The position numbers and the translations under genes were made by a program. Shown here one piece after another: positions 34,404-42,532 of a stretch of DNA of 64,000 nt. The DNA is from Treponema sp. (GTDB lineage: Bacteria; Spirochaetota; Spirochaetia; Treponematales; Treponemataceae): the NCBI GenBank assembly GCA_017645785.1, contig JAGCNW010000010.1, forward strand, positions 1 through 64,000. Reading direction: 5' to 3'. The notes under the pieces were generated by a model. The model saw nothing but the letters and a program-made list of their open reading frames with translations, searched no databases and was not told where the DNA came from. Within the stretch, counting starts at the first letter, position 1, and every line of letters starts with the position of its first letter.

Positions 34404-34883
34404 TTAGAATGGAATGTCTTCCGGGAAACCGCCGTCATCCGCTGGATAGGGAGCGTCGTTGAAGTTTTGAGCGGGCTGCTGAGGCCTGGGCTGGAATCTG
34501 GGCGAACCACCTAAATCGGAGCCGCTTGGGGCTCCCTCGCCTTTTCCGCCAAGGAGTTGAACGTTGTTCGCGACAATGTTCACTCTGCTGTTTGTCTTTC
34601 CGTCTTTTTCCCAACGATCCTGCCTAAGATAGCCTTCGATGGCAATCTGCTTACCTTTTAACAAGTAAGGCTTTAGGTTTTCCGCTGTTTTTCCCCAAAT
34701 TGTTATATCGAAATAGCTTACTTCATCGCTCCAAGAGCCGTCGGCGCCTTTGCGGCTGCGGTTAACGGCGATGCTGACATTGGCGCGGGCGGTTCCGCCC
34801 TGCGTGTAAGCGAACGAACGCTCGTCTGATCCCAAATCGCGGGTAAGTCTTCCGATAAGAACAACGTGATTCAAGTCTGTCAT
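34404..34883 (-). CDS. ssb: Single-stranded DNA-binding protein
   Basis: 159 residues: an OB fold at residues 1-110 (LNHVVLIGRLTRDLG, FDITIWGKTAENL, EGYLRQDRWEKDGK), a flexible Gly/Pro/Gln linker and the acidic C-terminal tip DDGGFPEDIPF that recruits replication proteins. It follows rpsF by 26 bp and precedes rpsR by 17 bp. Confidence 0.97.
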   Translation of the reverse strand: MTDLNHVVLIGRLTRDLGSDERSFAYTQGGTARANVSIAVNRSRKGADGSWSDEVSYFDITIWGKTAENLKPYLLKGKQIAIEGYLRQDRWEKDGKTNSRVNIVANNVQLLGGKGEGAPSGSDLGGSPRFQPRPQQPAQNFNDAPYPADDGGFPEDIPF

Positions 34884-34909
34884 GCATGCCCTCCTGGATT
34901 TTTTGAAAT

Positions 34910-35191
34910 TTACTCTTCGATAAGAACGAACATGTACTTAAGCAAGTCGTTGTTCAACTTGAACTGAGCCGAAATCTCGGCGATTTTGCCGGGGTTTGCG
35001 TTTACGTTCATCAAGATGAAGCGGCCTTTCTTTTGCTTTTTGATTTCGTAGGTCAAATCGCGGTCGCCAAAGGGCTCTTCCTTTGCGATTTCCGCTCCAA
35101 ACTGAGAAAGGACTTGGCGAACTGTCTCCAATCCCTTCTTGGACCGATCTTCGTCTAACGGAAAGATGGTCATAAGTTCATACTTTCTCAT
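34910..35191 (-). CDS. rpsF: 30S ribosomal protein S6
   Basis: 93 residues, normal length, beginning MRKYELMTIFPLDED; a clear AAGGAG lies upstream. S6 pairs with S18 in the 30S platform. First gene of the operon, behind a strong promoter and a ~70-nt structured leader. Confidence 0.96.
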   Translation of the reverse strand: MRKYELMTIFPLDEDRSKKGLETVRQVLSQFGAEIAKEEPFGDRDLTYEIKKQKKGRFILMNVNANPGKIAEISAQFKLNNDLLKYMFVLIEE

Positions 35192-35299
35192 AAAAACTCC
35201 TTATGGTCTTTATAGACGCTCATGCGTCCGGAAACTGCCCAAGCAGTTTCAAGGTGGTGATGTTCGTTCAGTATACCTAAAATCGCAGCATTGTGTCAA
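35192..35299 (-). promoter_or_regulatory. rpsF operon promoter and structured leader
   Basis: Minus-strand TTGACA (35294-35299), 18-bp spacer, TATACT (35270-35275). The ~70-nt leader that follows contains two adjacent hairpins (GAAACTGC..GCAGTTTC, 35231-35250, and GACGC..GCGTC, 35213-35228) joined by CCG. Many bacteria regulate rpsF with an S6:S18-binding leader containing a CCG next to a helix; this leader could be such a site, but the match is by eye. Confidence 0.6.
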
Positions 35300-35335
35300 T
35301 ACTTGTAATAAGGAAAAAAGCGTAGCGGCGCTATA

Positions 35336-35364
35336 TTGACGCAAGCGTTTTTTGCCGATATATA
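35336..35364 (+). promoter_or_regulatory. Promoter of the ankyrin gene
   Basis: TTGACG (35336-35341), 17-bp spacer, TATATA (35359-35364), or TATAAT at 35361-35366 with a 19-bp spacer. The ATG at 35380 is about 14 nt past the -10 box with no Shine-Dalgarno, implying a very short leader. Confidence 0.6.
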
Positions 35365-35379
35365 ATATAGGTATAAATT

Positions 35380-36810
35380 ATGAAAAATCGATTCGCCGCG
35401 ACATTTATATTCTTGGCCGTTTTTATGGCCCTTCCTCTTTTTGCGGAATCAAGGACTCAAAAGATAGAGTCTATGGTTCAAGAAGAAAGCGCAAGAAAAA
35501 TCAAGAGCGCGCTCATTAGAAAGCCGTCTCTGGCCGACGCCTCCTGCGGCGAAAGCAAGGATTCCCTCTTGATGGTGGCCCTAAAGGCCCAAAGGGATTA
35601 CGACGTCATAAAGCTTTTGCTCGACGCCGGAGTAAACCCCAAAAAGCAAAACGCGGACGGAGACAACGCCGTCTCATACGCGACAAAATGCGGAACGTCT
35701 GCAAAAATTTTGGACGAATTGATTACTTACGACACGGTTCTTCCCTTCCAACGAAAGAGCCGCATAATGAAAAAAAACAACGAAGGAAAATGCGCCCTTG
35801 ACTACGCCTCCGACAAGCAAGAGCTGCTTGACGTCATAAACCGCTACATGGGAATCGTTGACAAGGCCAAGGAAGATCCTGTTGTCGAAGCCCTGCCCGC
35901 GGCCGCCGCCACAAGCGCCGCTCCCGTCGTCGCCGCTGTCGCGGCCCAGGAGCCGGAAACCAAAAGCGAAGAGCCTGCCGAAGAGAAAGTTGAGTATGCC
36001 GCTCAAGAAACTCCGGCGCAAGAAGAAGCGGTCCAGGAAGAGGCTCCAGCTCCCCTGCCGGAAGACAACGGAGTCATTCTGCAAGCCGCCGCCGCGGCAG
36101 CCGCAGCAAGCGCGAAAAGGCCTTACAAGCGAGTCTATCTTTTTGAAGGCATCGAAGCTTATGACACTTACTCCGCTGTCCAAGAAAAAAAGCCGGCCTT
36201 AATTGCAGACCCCGACAAGACGGGTCCCAACGGAAGAACGCTTTTGCAAAAGGCGGCGAGCCAAGACGACTTGGACATGATCGCGCTTTTGCATGAGTCA
36301 AAGGCCGACTTTAATTTGGCCGACCGCGAAGGATTCACGCCTTTGATGTACGCGGCCCGCTTTGCAAAAAGAGCGGAGACGGTGGCGATGCTCTTGTCTT
36401 ACGGAGCGGACATTAAGGCAAAAAATAAATTCGGTCTTAGCGCTGTAGAAATTGCGGCCGCCGACAACAAACACGCGCCGGTCGTCGAAGCCCTTTTGCC
36501 CCGCTCACCAAAAGCCGACGCAAAGAAAGCCCTTGTCGCCGCCGTCGGTTTGGGCCGTCCCAATGAGGTGGTTCAGAAATTCTTTGACGCGGGAATGAAC
36601 GCCAACGAAGTCTACAAGGGAAAGACTCTCTTGATGTACGCGGCCGAAAGCAACAGCCACACAGACTGCATAAAATTCCTCTTGGAAAAAGGCGCCGACA
36701 AGACAATGCTTTCAAGCGACTGGAAGGACGCCTATCACTTTGCCTCGCAAAACCCAAATCTTCCCCACAACGACGTTTACTGGTCTCTTAACAACGCGGA
36801 GAAAAACTGA
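35380..36810 (+). CDS. Exported ankyrin-repeat protein
   Basis: 476 residues with an N-terminal signal peptide (FAATFIFLAVFMALPLFAES). Ankyrin repeats appear near residues 60-150 (SLLMVALKAQRDYDVIKLLL, DGDNAVSYATKCGTSAKIL) and again from about 285 to the end (GRTLLQKAASQDDLDMIALL, GFTPLMYAARFAKRAETVAM, GKTLLMYAAESNSHTDC). They flank a low-complexity Pro/Ala/Glu linker (about 165-250). Probably periplasmic protein-binding. It shares one base with rsmD. Confidence 0.85.
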   Translation: MKNRFAATFIFLAVFMALPLFAESRTQKIESMVQEESARKIKSALIRKPSLADASCGESKDSLLMVALKAQRDYDVIKLLLDAGVNPKKQNADGDNAVSYATKCGTSAKILDELITYDTVLPFQRKSRIMKKNNEGKCALDYASDKQELLDVINRYMGIVDKAKEDPVVEALPAAAATSAAPVVAAVAAQEPETKSEEPAEEKVEYAAQETPAQEEAVQEEAPAPLPEDNGVILQAAAAAAAASAKRPYKRVYLFEGIEAYDTYSAVQEKKPALIADPDKTGPNGRTLLQKAASQDDLDMIALLHESKADFNLADREGFTPLMYAARFAKRAETVAMLLSYGADIKAKNKFGLSAVEIAAADNKHAPVVEALLPRSPKADAKKALVAAVGLGRPNEVVQKFFDAGMNANEVYKGKTLLMYAAESNSHTDCIKFLLEKGADKTMLSSDWKDAYHFASQNPNLPHNDVYWSLNNAEKN

Positions 36811-37355
36811 TGCGCATTACGGGAGGCCAATTAAAGGGACGCGTGATAAAATGTCCTGACGGAGTGATCAGGCCCGCGATGGACAGAATGCGCGAAAGCG
36901 TCTTTGCGATTCTTGGAGACCTTAGCGGAAAAAGTTGGCTTGACCTTTTTAGCGGCTCAGGAACGATTGCGATAGAGGCCGTGTCGCGCGGCGCCCAACG
37001 AGTTGAGCTTTGCGAAAAAGACCGCCTCAAAATCAAGACTGTTTTGGACAATGTTTCGATAACAGAAAAAGAAATGGGCGTAAAGATAAAGTGCCGCTTT
37101 ATGGCGGTCGAACTTTTTGTCAAGCGCTGCAAGAGCCAGTACGACTATATTTTCTTTGACCCGCCCTTCCCCTATAAGTTTCACGAAGAGTTGATCGCCG
37201 AAGCCGCAAAAAGAAATTTGCTCTTGCCGGGCGGCGTGATTATGGTCCACAGGCCTGAAGAGCATTCCATGCCCGACAAAATAGAAAACCTCGTCCGCTT
37301 TGACCAAAGAGTCTACGGCCGCAGCATCGTGGATTTTTACAGGATGGAAGGATAA
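36810..37355 (+). CDS. rsmD: 16S rRNA m2G966 methyltransferase RsmD
   Basis: 181 residues. RITGGQLKGRVIKCPDG and RPAMDRMRESVFAIL at the N-terminus, SAM motif LDLFSGSGTIAIEAVSRGA near 50-68, and the catalytic FFDPPFPY near 115 are the RsmD signature. It methylates guanine in the 30S subunit. Its ATG overlaps the ankyrin stop (TGATG). It is followed by paired palindromic repeats. Confidence 0.94.
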   Translation: MRITGGQLKGRVIKCPDGVIRPAMDRMRESVFAILGDLSGKSWLDLFSGSGTIAIEAVSRGAQRVELCEKDRLKIKTVLDNVSITEKEMGVKIKCRFMAVELFVKRCKSQYDYIFFDPPFPYKFHEELIAEAAKRNLLLPGGVIMVHRPEEHSMPDKIENLVRFDQRVYGRSIVDFYRMEG

Positions 37356-37357
37356 AA

Positions 37358-37420
37358 GATGTCCGGGTCAAGCCCGAACATGACAGCTTGTCATTCCCGC
37401 GTCAAGCGCGGGAATCTTTT
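37358..37420. repeat. Pair of REP-like palindromes between convergent genes
   Basis: Two hairpin units. Unit A (37358-37385) on the minus strand reads TGTCAT-hairpin-ATCTTTT; unit B (37389-37420) reads the same on the plus strand with stem CCCGCG/CGCGGG. Each ends in a T-rich tail pointing outwards, so the pair could terminate both rsmD and the convergent ligase gene. The same unit occurs at 50197-50268. Confidence 0.8.
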
Positions 37421-39407
37421 AACTTTTGTAAAACAGCGAACGGATTTCGCGCGCGTAAATCTTGTCGATTTGATGGCGCATGACGACTTGTTTTCCGTTC
37501 ATTTCTTTTCCAATCTTAAAGCTTTCCGGAAGCAAAATGAATTTCGCCACGCGCTCGCAAGTCCTAAAGCCGTTTTTGTCGTCAACCAAATTGTCGATTT
37601 CGCCGCGAATCAAGTTGTAGATTTCGCTTGCGTTCAAAAGGCTTTCATAAGTGTCATAGTAAATTCGGTTTTCGGCCGCGAAGGCTGTCAAAGCGTCTTT
37701 GTTAGGAACGATGAGGGCCGCGATGTATTTTTTGTCCTGGCCGACGACGACGGTTGACTCGACAAATTTTGAGCGGCAGATGGCGTTCTCGACGATTTGC
37801 GGCTCGATGTTCTCTCCGCCAAGAAGCACGATTGTGTCCTTTGCGCGGCCGGCGATTGTCACTTCGTTTTTGGAAGAAAGAATCGCGTAGTCGCCGGTGT
37901 TTATCCAGCCGTCCTTGTCAATCGCCTTTTGAGTCAAGTCGGGGCGGCGGTAGTAGCCCTTCATCACTTGACGGCCGCGGGCAAAGAGAATGCCCTTTTT
38001 GCCTGGCTTTAGCGGTTCTCCGCTAAGGGGAACGCCGTCCTTTTGGGCGACGACTTTAAGCTGCGCGCTGGGGAACACTTTTCCGACGCAGCCCGCCCTT
38101 AGGCGGCGGGGATTTCCCAAAGCCAAAAATGGCGCGGTCTCCGTCATGCCGTAGCAGTCAAGCAAGGGAACTCGTATCGAATAAAAGAATGAGCTTGTGT
38201 CGCGCTGCATAGATCCGCCGCCGCATATCGCTCCCATAATGCGCTTGCCCAAAAGTTTTTTAAAGCGCTTGAAGCAAATCAAAAAGCACAAAAGCTGGGG
38301 CGGCGACAAAAGAATAAGGGGAATCAAGCCCTTTATGTGGTCGAAGAATCTCGCGCGCTTTGTGTAGCGGCAAACCAAGCCCATAAAGCGTTGGTAAGAC
38401 CAGCCCCACGCCAAGCCTACAGTCATAGAAAAATTAAAGAGAGCCTGGGGAAAGCCGCCCCGCTTTTTTATCGAACGGTAGCAGCTTTGGACAAAAGCGT
38501 CCCACAAGCGGGGAACGCCGACAATCCATTGAGGATTGACCAAGGCTATGTCTTCGGTCATGATTGAAATCGCGGGCTTGGAATACGCCACCCCGCTTTT
38601 TAGCGCGACGATGCAGTAAAGGTAGGCTCGTTCCATTATGTGCCAAATGGGAAGGACAGAAAGCCAAATGTCGCCTTCGCGCGCGGTTACAAGAACGTCC
38701 TTTATGACTTCGCATTGGGCGATGATGTTGTCGTGGGTTATCATGACTCCTTTGGGAGTTCCTGTCGTTCCCGAAGTGAAAATTACCGTGGCCACTTCTC
38801 CGCCCTCTGTCTTTTCCATCTCGGCTTCAATTTGAGCGCGCTGTTCGTCTGTGGCGCGGCGGGCCATGTCTTCCAAGTCGATGAATTTGTGGACTCTGAT
38901 TCCGGCCATCGCGGCGCGCTCCATCGTAAGGTCGCCGGGCGTTTCGAACAAGACCGCGTCCTTTAAGTCTGGAAGCTCCTCGATTTTTTCCAAGACCTTG
39001 CTGAGCTGGCGTTCGTTCTCAAAGAAAGCGAGGCGGCAGTTGGTGAATCCAAGAATAAAGCGGATTTCGCCGCCCATAGAGTCGCAGCCGCGGGGAACGT
39101 CAGCCGCTCCGAGTGACAAGAGCGCGAAGTCGGTCAAAAGCCATTCGCGCCTGTTGTCGCTTATGATGCCCACCAAGTCGCCGCGCGAAACTCCCATGTC
39201 GCGCAAGACGACGGCCAAGTCCAAGACGCGGCGGTAAACCAACTGGTAGTCGTGCGACTCAAATTTTCCAAGCTCGTTTTTAAATGATTGAAGCGTAACG
39301 GAAGGACATTCGGCCGCGCGCTTTTTTAGCAAAAGCGCCAAATTTTTGGGCAAAGTTTCCTTGTGAGACAGATGAAGCATTTCTTTTACCTTGGTCATTT
39401 TGCCCAT
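37419..39407 (-). CDS. Long-chain acyl-CoA ligase (AMP-forming)
   Basis: 662 residues from MGKMTKVKEMLHLS. Adenylation motifs are clear: TVIFTSGTTGTPKGVMITHDN (P-loop, shown here in 20 of its residues as IFTSGTTGTPKG) near 215, YGMTETAPF near 420, and NTGDYAILSSKNEVTIAGRAKD near 515. The Lys-containing C-terminal motif has the form FKIGKEMNGKQVVMRH. It activates fatty acids to acyl-CoA through an acyl-AMP. The start at 39407 is preferred because a TTGATT-17-TATAAT promoter ends 9 nt before it. A monocistronic, convergent gene. Confidence 0.9.
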   Translation of the reverse strand: MGKMTKVKEMLHLSHKETLPKNLALLLKKRAAECPSVTLQSFKNELGKFESHDYQLVYRRVLDLAVVLRDMGVSRGDLVGIISDNRREWLLTDFALLSLGAADVPRGCDSMGGEIRFILGFTNCRLAFFENERQLSKVLEKIEELPDLKDAVLFETPGDLTMERAAMAGIRVHKFIDLEDMARRATDEQRAQIEAEMEKTEGGEVATVIFTSGTTGTPKGVMITHDNIIAQCEVIKDVLVTAREGDIWLSVLPIWHIMERAYLYCIVALKSGVAYSKPAISIMTEDIALVNPQWIVGVPRLWDAFVQSCYRSIKKRGGFPQALFNFSMTVGLAWGWSYQRFMGLVCRYTKRARFFDHIKGLIPLILLSPPQLLCFLICFKRFKKLLGKRIMGAICGGGSMQRDTSSFFYSIRVPLLDCYGMTETAPFLALGNPRRLRAGCVGKVFPSAQLKVVAQKDGVPLSGEPLKPGKKGILFARGRQVMKGYYRRPDLTQKAIDKDGWINTGDYAILSSKNEVTIAGRAKDTIVLLGGENIEPQIVENAICRSKFVESTVVVGQDKKYIAALIVPNKDALTAFAAENRIYYDTYESLLNASEIYNLIRGEIDNLVDDKNGFRTCERVAKFILLPESFKIGKEMNGKQVVMRHQIDKIYAREIRSLFYKS

Positions 39408-39416
39408 ATTTTGACT

Positions 39417-39445
39417 ATTATATGACAAAAGGCCCATAGAATCAA
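39417..39445 (-). promoter_or_regulatory. Near-leaderless promoter of the acyl-CoA ligase gene
   Basis: Minus-strand TTGATT (39440-39445), 17-bp spacer, TATAAT (39417-39422), nine bases, ATG at 39407. No Shine-Dalgarno. Confidence 0.7.
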
Positions 39446-39549
39446 GGGAGCGTCGCAAGCCGCAAACTAATCCCCGCCGGCACTGCGTAAAAAAAAATAT
39501 TTTTTTTCAAAAAAAGTAAAATTTTGGGGCCAATCGTGCATACCTTATC

Positions 39550-40181
39550 ATGCCGCTCCGAGGCCTTTTGTACTTTGCCGAACTCTACCAAAAGCACTTG
39601 GCGCAAAAGGACTTGAACTTGCTCCGCTCGTCGCTCATCAAGATTCCAAATCCGCGCTTTGTCGTTTTTTACAACGGACAGCCGGAACGCCCGGAGCGAT
39701 ACAAACTGCGTTTGTCAGAAGCCTTTGAGCTGAGGACAAAAGCGGCGACTTTGAATGGACCGCTGAAGTGATAAACATCAACCCAAACAAAAACGAAAGC
39801 CTTGTCAAAAGCTGCAAACCGATGTATGATTATGTTAGGCTTGTTGGAAGAATTTCCGCCAACAAAAAGGCAGGCATGAAAATCGAGCAAGCCGTGAACG
39901 AAGCCGTAGATTGGGCGATTGCTGAAAACTTTTTGGAAGGCTTTGTCCGCGAGCAAAAAGAGGAGATAATCGGCATGTATTTGACAGAATACAACGAAGA
40001 GCGCGCAATCCGCAATTGGCGCGAGGACGGCATCATCGAAGGCGCGCAACAAAAAGCCGTAGAAGACGCGCTTATGCTTATAAAAAAATACAACGCGACT
40101 CCAGAAACTGCGGCCAGCGACACGGGCGCTCCATTGGACAAAGTTCTTGAAGCGCTAAAAGAGCCCTCCCCCGCAAACTAA
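39550..40181 (+). pseudogene. Rpn-family PD-(D/E)XK transposase-like gene, truncated and frameshifted
   Basis: A remnant lacking the catalytic N-terminal half. It begins with MPLRGLLYFAELYQKHLAQ, a mid-protein segment in this family. The frame breaks near 39733 where a single A appears lost from ACAAAAGCGG, then resumes as GDFEWTAEVININPNKNE. The C-terminal part has a helical tail ending in SPAN. Upstream AT-rich sequence resembles that upstream of the copy at 40484, suggesting an internal deletion removed the 5' half. Family members promote recombination through a nuclease domain; this copy cannot be active. Confidence 0.75.
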
Positions 40182-40352
40182 TCCCCCGCCCGCAAAATCA
40201 TAGGACACGCCAAAAATGCGCGGAGCGCTCACCGCGCAAGGCCGCAGTCGCGCCCCGCTTTTTGCCTGCCCATAGTTGGCTTACGACCATAAACGGCGGC
40301 AAGCCTAAAAGCGCCGCCGCTGCTTGACGGCCAGAATTGCGCGAAAAAATCC
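40164..40352 (+). repeat. Direct repeat copy 1 (about 190 bp)
   Basis: Starts at CCCTCCCCCGCAAACTAATC, covering the end of the first Rpn-like gene, and ends at TTGCGCGAAAAAATCC. Nearly identical to 41227-41418, with a partial third copy at 42490-42531. It holds no gene of its own and accounts for most of the gap up to 40484. Confidence 0.85.
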
Positions 40353-40483
40353 GCAAAAAAAAATTCATTTTTTCCCAAAAAAGTAAAATTTACTGCCATA
40401 TCGTCTATATGTTATATGCAAGAAAGCGCGCTCCGCAAAATCTGTGGGGGCGCTTTCGCATATTCATTTATAGGAGGCCTAAT

Positions 40484-41244
40484 ATGGCAGACTCATTTTA
40501 TTCTTACAAAAGCGCGGACAAACTAACGTTCGCGGACGACGGGATGTTCCAGGCCGTGCTTCACGAGCCGGGAGTTTGCGCGGAATTGGTGGAACGGCTT
40601 CTTGGCGTGAAAGTCAAGAATGTTGAGTACCCGGAGCTGGAGAAAACAATCGCCCCCTACTACATCAGCAAGGGCGTGCGGCTGGATGTTTACCTAAAGG
40701 ACGAGAACAAAGTGATTGATGTGGAGCTGCAATCCCAACCGTACATTTGCAAGCACGACCCGTTCAAGGACGCAAGCGAACGAAAATTCGGACTATCTCG
40801 CTACATCTTCCGCAACGTTTGCGACGAAAACAAAGACGTGAATTTAGATGACAAATGCCTAAAAGTGGTGTATAATACGGCGATAGTGCCGTTTTGGCAA
40901 GGAAATTATCCACTTGCGCTCTCACGAGCGCTGTCAATGCAAGTGCGTACGAAAAGGAGCGCGACGAAAAAGTTCGGGCCTTCCTCAAATTTGTATGCAC
41001 AAACGACCCTGGCGAAGATGAATATTCGAACAATCTCTTTGCCACCGTCGAAAAACTGAAGGTCAACGAAAATTTCCTATTGGAGTATGCCGCTATGAAC
41101 ATTCACGAAATGGATGTGAGAAGGGAACAAACCGTGGAAACCGCAAAAAAACTTCTTGCGGACGGCAAATACACGGCAGAAGAAATTTCAGCCCTGTTGC
41201 AAATACCTGTAGAAAGCTTTGCCCAGCCCTCCCCCGCAAACTAA
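40484..41244 (+). pseudogene. Rpn-family PD-(D/E)XK transposase-like gene, internally rearranged
   Basis: A normal start (AGGAGG, then ATG at 40484) and N-terminal half: SADKLTFADDGMFQAVLHEP and the catalytic pattern GVRLDVYLKDENKVIDVELQ. Relative to the intact copy at 41602, about 35 residues are missing after ELQSQ. After KVVYNT a ~65-bp stretch with no counterpart shifts the frame; the rest resumes in another frame as AYEKERDEKVRAFLKFV and ends in QPSPAN at 41244. The catalytic Asp and ExQ are present, but the broken frame makes it likely dead. Confidence 0.75.
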
Positions 41245-41418
41245 TCCCCCCGCCCCCACAACATCATAAGGCGCGCCAAAAATGCGCGGAGCGCTTACCG
41301 CGCAAGGCCGCAGTCGCGCCCCGCTTTTTGCCTGTCCATAGTTGGCTTACGGCCATAAACGGAGGCAAGTCTAAAAGCGCCGGTGCAGGTTGACGGCCAT
41401 TATTGCGCGAAAAAATCC
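41227..41418 (+). repeat. Direct repeat copy 2 (about 190 bp)
   Basis: Second copy of the repeat at 40164-40352, again starting in the last codons of an Rpn-like gene. The remaining sequence up to 41602 is AT-rich and non-coding, with TATATCTATATATAAAA resembling promoter elements and a GGAGG before the next gene. Confidence 0.85.
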
Positions 41419-41601
41419 ATAAAAGACACCGACGTGATTAGTTGAACAAAAACAACAAACCAATATTTCCGCAAAAATCCTAAAAAAAATTTATAATTTT
41501 TTCGAAAAAAAAGCCAAAAAGCGCGCAAACGCCTATATCTATATATAAAAAAATGGGGCCGCAAAATAGTCGCGGCCACCAAATTTTTATGGAGGTTCAG
41601 T

Positions 41602-42420
41602 ATGGACGAAACTCAATGCGGCGGACAGAGGTGGGAAGACCTCACCATCGCCAACAACTTCATCTTTTACAAGGTGATGCACAACAATCCAGATGTTTGC
41701 AAGGAGCTGCTGGAAATCCTATTGGAATTTCCAATAGAGAAAATCGAAATGTCGCAGGAGGAAGAGATTAACATCGACTTTGGAAGCAAGGGCGTGCGGC
41801 TGGACGTTTTCGCCAAGGACGCTGGCGGACTCAAAGTCTACAACATCGAAATGCAGGCCTCAGACACAAAGGAACTACCGGAACGGGCCCGCTACTACCA
41901 GGGCGTCATCGACGTAGACCTTTTGAAATCCGGTCAAAAGTACAAGGACTTAAAAACGTCGTTTATAATTTTTATCTGTGTAGAGGACATATTTGAAAAA
42001 GGCTTGCCAAAGTACACTTTTGAAAATCTTTGCAAGGAAGACACAAAAATAAAATTAAACGACAGGGCATACAAGTACTTTTTTATTTCCAAAAACTGTG
42101 ATAGAATATTAAACAAGAGGCAAAAGGCTTTCTTGCGTATGGTGACCGAAAACAAGGCTTCGGACGACTTTACCAGCAGAATCAAAAGCCTTGTCGACGA
42201 CGCCAAACGCAACACGCAGTGGAGGAAGCAGTACATGGAATGGGAACGCGAAAAAACTTATGAAAGAGACGCTGGTCGCCAAGAAAAAGCCGTGGAAACC
42301 GCGCGAAATCTGCTTGCAATGAATGTCTTAACGCTAGAGCAAATCGCGCAAGCGGTCGACCTCCCCCTAGAGCAAGTTCTTGAATTGCAAAAAGAACTGG
42401 CCGCCTCCCCCGCAAACTAA
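41602..42420 (+). CDS. Rpn-family PD-(D/E)XK nuclease/transposase-like protein, intact
   Basis: 272 residues with a good GGAGG upstream. N-terminal WEDLTIANNFIFYKVMHNN, catalytic motif GVRLDVFAKDAGGLKVYNIEMQ (Asp, then ExQ, around residues 70-92), RARYYQGVIDVDLL, and a helical C-terminal tail ending in SPAN. Members such as RpnA act as DNA endonucleases that promote recA-independent recombination. It is the only full copy of three in tandem. Confidence 0.85.
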   Translation: MDETQCGGQRWEDLTIANNFIFYKVMHNNPDVCKELLEILLEFPIEKIEMSQEEEINIDFGSKGVRLDVFAKDAGGLKVYNIEMQASDTKELPERARYYQGVIDVDLLKSGQKYKDLKTSFIIFICVEDIFEKGLPKYTFENLCKEDTKIKLNDRAYKYFFISKNCDRILNKRQKAFLRMVTENKASDDFTSRIKSLVDDAKRNTQWRKQYMEWEREKTYERDAGRQEKAVETARNLLAMNVLTLEQIAQAVDLPLEQVLELQKELAASPAN

Positions 42421-42438
42421 CCGCATTTACTCCCCCAT

Positions 42439-42470
42439 AAAAAAAACAACGCGGCGTTTCCGTCGCGTTG
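42439..42470 (-). terminator. Terminator of the secreted-protein cassette
   Basis: Hairpin CAACGCG / CGCGTTG (42448-42470) followed on the minus strand by eight T residues (42439-42446), about 60 bp after the lipoprotein gene stop. Confidence 0.8.
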
Positions 42471-42489
42471 TTGGATAAGCAAAACATTG

Positions 42490-42531
42490 CAGGCTTGCGA
42501 CCAAAAACGGCGGCAAGCCTGTAAGCGCCGC
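42490..42531. repeat. Partial third copy of the Rpn-associated repeat
   Basis: AGGCTTGCGACCAAAAACGG and the following 20 bases resemble the centre of the two 190-bp repeats (GGCTTACGACCATAAACGGC, then GGCAAGCCTAAAAGCGCCGC). It forms an AGGCTTGC/GCAAGCCT hairpin next to the lipoprotein gene's stop. Confidence 0.65.
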
Positions 42532-42532
42532 G

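Noticed and set aside
40164-41418. Complete insertion sequence with terminal inverted repeats
   Set aside because: The repeats are direct, no DDE/HUH transposase is present, and no clear target-site duplication was found.
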